Assembly: GCA_902806565.1 (NCBI GenBank) | Contig: CADCXA010000025.1 | Location: 2,480,001-2,544,000 of the forward strand | Direction of reading: 5' to 3' | DNA length: 64,000 nucleotides | Origin: Hypoxylon rubiginosum | Taxonomy: Eukaryota > Ascomycota > Sordariomycetes > Xylariales > Hypoxylaceae | Shown here: positions 61,437 through 64,000 of the stretch, piece by piece | Numbering within the stretch: the stretch's first letter is position 1 | Layout: each line of letters opens with the position of its first letter | Translations under genes and position numbers: made by a program | Notes under the pieces: generated by a model | Databases searched by the model: none | What the model saw: the letters and a program-made list of their open reading frames with translations, nothing else | What the model was told of the DNA's origin: nothing

Positions 61437-64000
61437 CTACGGTCGAGGCGATCTCTTCTGTTGAGGGGGTTGACCTACGCGTCCGCGCCTGGCGTTGACC
61501 GGCTGTTCCTGCACGTAGGGCATAGCATTGCCGTACCCATAACCTCCCATACCCATTCCCATACCACCGAATCCAGGGGGTGCAAAACCTGCTGGAGCTC
61601 CAGGCGGCTGGATCGGGCTACCGTTGGCCCCATTCTGGCCACGATACTGATCCATTGGAGGGTTTGGGTTGTTATAACCTCCATAACCTGCTTGCATAGG
61701 CGGCGGGTAGTAGGAATTCATCGATGGGGTCCCGCGTGGAAGCATGTTCTGCTGGTATTGCAACTGCTGAAGGTTCGTCGGTGCCATCGATCCGCTGTTG
61801 GCATTGTACATTGGCCCCTGGGGTCCGTATGACGGAAAAGCAGACATGCCAGGCTCCATACTCTCACTGCGAGGCACGGGAAAGCCACCCATCTCAAAGT
61901 TGGACGCGTTACTAGCGGGATTGAGCGGGTTTAGGTACTGGTTGTTGTACTGGGAATTCTGCTGCACGGCGGCGGAATTGGATTGAGCCTGGCGGGATGA
62001 AGGTCGTTGTCGTTCGGTCGAAGGGTTGTTACCCACAGAGTGATCGCGGGATCCTCCGGCGCCGCCGCTGCGAGTAGATAGACCGACTTCGTCCATTAGC
62101 CGTTTGTACCCTTGGTTCGGTTGCGCCTTGATGCGAACAAGAACGCTCTTCACGTTCTCTACTACTTGGCCCCTGATGCTCTCATCGAAGAACGGCGTCG
62201 TCAGTACTTTGAAAATCAGCGTAGCGCCGCAAGATTGATCGCTCAAAATGGCCTCCAAGATATGGTCTTTGGGAGTAAAGAACAGAGCTTTGAGGATAGT
62301 GTCTCTGGCATCCGGCTCGGACTTCTGATTGATGACCTTCAAAACTGTCAGGTAGGCTACTTTGTGCGTGCACAGATGGACAAGGTAGGGGACAAGCTGG
62401 GGAGCGAGAACGCTACGTCGCTGAGGGAAGGTGCATGTGTCCAAGAACCAAGTTAGGAGCAGAGCCCCGTTGGCGTTGGTGGCTAGCTGCACACTGTGAA
62501 GAGCGATGGCAGCGGCGAGCAACCTCTGCTGGTCCTTAGTCGAATGGTGGCTTTCGAGACACGCACGCATCGCTCGGGCACCGTATCGACCTTGGGCAAC
62601 CTTCCACATCTTGCTCAGCATGCTTTCAAAGATAAAATCATTGAATGGAGCGCCAAACTTGAGACACCCTTGCAAGACATAATTGCCGTATTGATCCAGG
62701 AACAACGGGACAGTATATGCCCTCAGGTGTTGGACGATCAAAGTCATTTGGTGAGGTGTCTTGCAAACATCGATGATCTTCTGCGCCGCCCATGTTCCGT
62801 TCTTGTGAACACCAATCTCAGCGATGTGGGGGGCGATCTTAGATAGCATGAGATCTCGTATATTGTCCGAGCAGTGCTCGAACAATTTCTGGACGACAGT
62901 GTTGCCCAAGTAGTCCGAGGATAGTTCGGCGATCTCAGGAAGCATCTCCGTTGCAATGTGCTCTATCTCGCCCTGGGACAGGCTTTGGTTATCAATGCGC
63001 TTTCGGATATCCCTCAGCTTCGGAGCATCATGAACCCGTGTATGAGTAGGCTCCCGGATCGGCGGGATTTCGTCAACAAACGCATTATACTGAATAGCCT
63101 GCTGCAGGGTGTGAGAGATACGGTAAGTATCTTCATCTGTGGCGCCAAATGACTTGATTATTTGAAGGATGTCTCCTGTCATGTCACCTAGGGGTGGTAT
63201 GACGGGTGCGGCATTCGTTGCGTTGGAAGCAGACGCCGCGTTGTCGCTCGTGGTAGGGATAGCGCTCGAGGAAGTTCCGTCCTGGCTCGTCGAAAACGGA
63301 TCAGGACTAGGACTTGGGAAAACTCCATCGTGCCCTGGTGTGTTAGACGCGGAGGGAGGCTTGGCAAAGTTGATTCGAATTGGTCCGGCTCCTGGGAAGA
63401 TCTCCTTTCCATTCATGCTTGCTTTGGCCGAAATAGCACTCTCAGTCCTCTCAAAGTTTACGAAACCGCAGTTCTTGTGTGTCAACACCCTGGCGGAGAT
63501 AATTGGACCGTACGACTTGAACATCTCGGTCAGAGTGGATGTGGTTGTCGAGGTCGGGATGCTGCCAAGCCACAGAGCACTCGTAGGTCCTTCGAGGCCA
63601 GCCTCCTCCGCTGTCAGCAGGCCATTGTTTCGACTGTTCGATCTGCCCAGGTTCATCGCAGCCACGGCTGTAGGGAGGTCATCAAATTCCTTCTCTTCCG
63701 ACAGTCGGATCTCGGCGGCGGTAATCGAGTTATCGAGACGAGTTGGGCCAGGGTAGTAACTTCGCAGCCTCGATCCCTGCAAATCCAAAACGCCCGCGGT
63801 TCGAGCACGTGGTCGAGTAGCGGACGAAGCAAACGCCTGCAGACCTTGGACGGCAAGGTTGTGGTTGTGGATGGCAGCATTAGTGGCAGCCAGCTGGTCT
63901 TGGAGGTGCGCAGCATACTGGCTCTCAAGCGCCAAACTCTCTTCATCGTACTCATCTTCTTCGTCGGCGTACTTATCCTTATTGTTAACGGAATAAGAAC
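61437..64000 (-). CDS. RNA-binding protein with RRM and Pumilio (PUF) repeats, Jsn1/Puf2 type; N-terminus beyond the window
   Basis: A minus-strand frame is open from the right edge (codons from 63998) to the stop at 61437: 853 residues, no start visible. The gene therefore begins outside. The visible N-terminus continues upstream of the first listed codon as KDKYADEEDEYDEESLALESQ. An RRM is at about 137-215, with RNP2 LWLGSI and RNP1 NCGFVNF. Six or so Pumilio repeats follow at about 350-660, for example SDYLGNTVVQKLFEHC, HKNGTWAAQKIIDVC, DQYGNYVLQGCLKFG, GRYGARAMRACLESH and NANGALLLTWFLDTC. The tail is Asn/Gln/Pro/Gly-rich (about 670-853) and probably disordered. RRM plus six PUF repeats is the Jsn1/Puf2 architecture: cytoplasmic 3'-UTR binding, mRNA localisation and decay. 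No intron is needed in the visible part. Confidence 0.93.
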   Translation of the reverse strand, partial: SYSVNNKDKYADEEDEYDEESLALESQYAAHLQDQLAATNAAIHNHNLAVQGLQAFASSATRPRARTAGVLDLQGSRLRSYYPGPTRLDNSITAAEIRLSEEKEFDDLPTAVAAMNLGRSNSRNNGLLTAEEAGLEGPTSALWLGSIPTSTTTSTLTEMFKSYGPIISARVLTHKNCGFVNFERTESAISAKASMNGKEIFPGAGPIRINFAKPPSASNTPGHDGVFPSPSPDPFSTSQDGTSSSAIPTTSDNAASASNATNAAPVIPPLGDMTGDILQIIKSFGATDEDTYRISHTLQQAIQYNAFVDEIPPIREPTHTRVHDAPKLRDIRKRIDNQSLSQGEIEHIATEMLPEIAELSSDYLGNTVVQKLFEHCSDNIRDLMLSKIAPHIAEIGVHKNGTWAAQKIIDVCKTPHQMTLIVQHLRAYTVPLFLDQYGNYVLQGCLKFGAPFNDFIFESMLSKMWKVAQGRYGARAMRACLESHHSTKDQQRLLAAAIALHSVQLATNANGALLLTWFLDTCTFPQRRSVLAPQLVPYLVHLCTHKVAYLTVLKVINQKSEPDARDTILKALFFTPKDHILEAILSDQSCGATLIFKVLTTPFFDESIRGQVVENVKSVLVRIKAQPNQGYKRLMDEVGLSTRSGGAGGSRDHSVGNNPSTERQRPSSRQAQSNSAAVQQNSQYNNQYLNPLNPASNASNFEMGGFPVPRSESMEPGMSAFPSYGPQGPMYNANSGSMAPTNLQQLQYQQNMLPRGTPSMNSYYPPPMQAGYGGYNNPNPPMDQYRGQNGANGSPIQPPGAPAGFAPPGFGGMGMGMGGYGYGNAMPYVQEQPVNARRGRVGQPPQQKRSPRP

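Overview
The window comes from a filamentous ascomycete (Pezizomycotina, most likely a Sordariomycete). The genes carry short GT-AG introns of 52-259 bp, several with visible CTAAC/CTGAC branch points. The protein families are typical fungal housekeeping ones. About 17 kb at the left end is almost pure A/T, with the signature of repeat-induced point mutation (RIP): residual C is nearly always followed by T. No telomeric repeat, CRISPR array, rRNA or tRNA gene was found.

Left region (1-17116). This is a gene-free AT-rich island. Nested in it at 9571-15377 is a decayed Ty1/Copia retrotransposon on the minus strand. It has two 182-bp LTRs that differ only by transitions, a 5-bp ATTAT target duplication and a legible RNase H/pol 3' end. 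The rest is older, saturated sequence with microsatellites and 11-12 bp tandem repeats. The island ends sharply near 17050, followed by a perfect 11-bp hairpin and CTAG-T that resembles a Helitron 3' terminus.

Right region (17117-64000), gene-dense. In order: an alpha/beta hydrolase with Cys in place of the nucleophilic Ser (+); an isochorismatase-like hydrolase with a possible mitochondrial presequence (-); the bifunctional thiamine enzyme THI6 (-); a conserved fungal protein with what looks like a degenerate retropepsin-like domain (-); the GDSL esterase IAH1 (-); the SSU-processome HEAT protein UTP10 (+); a Ser/Thr-rich cell-surface protein (-); the cohesin regulator PDS5 (+); the mRNA capping guanylyltransferase CEG1 (-); the SWI/SNF subunit SNF5 (-); an EBP1/PA2G4-like pseudo-aminopeptidase (+); an Rco1-like double-PHD protein of the Rpd3S type (+); and a PUF/RRM RNA-binding protein (-) cut by the right edge.

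The genes do not form one pathway or a biosynthetic cluster. They are core functions in thiamine synthesis, ribosome assembly, cohesion, capping, chromatin and mRNA control, with mixed orientation and often long intergenic regions. These spacers repeatedly carry the palindrome TAGGTACCTA. Exon models were built by hand from splice motifs, reading frame and family conservation, and every multi-exon model below closes in frame. No clearly new multi-gene system was found. The most interesting items are the degenerate retropepsin-like domain, the Cys-for-Ser hydrolase, the transition-only and strand-biased decay of the Copia element, the Helitron-like terminus and the intergenic palindrome.
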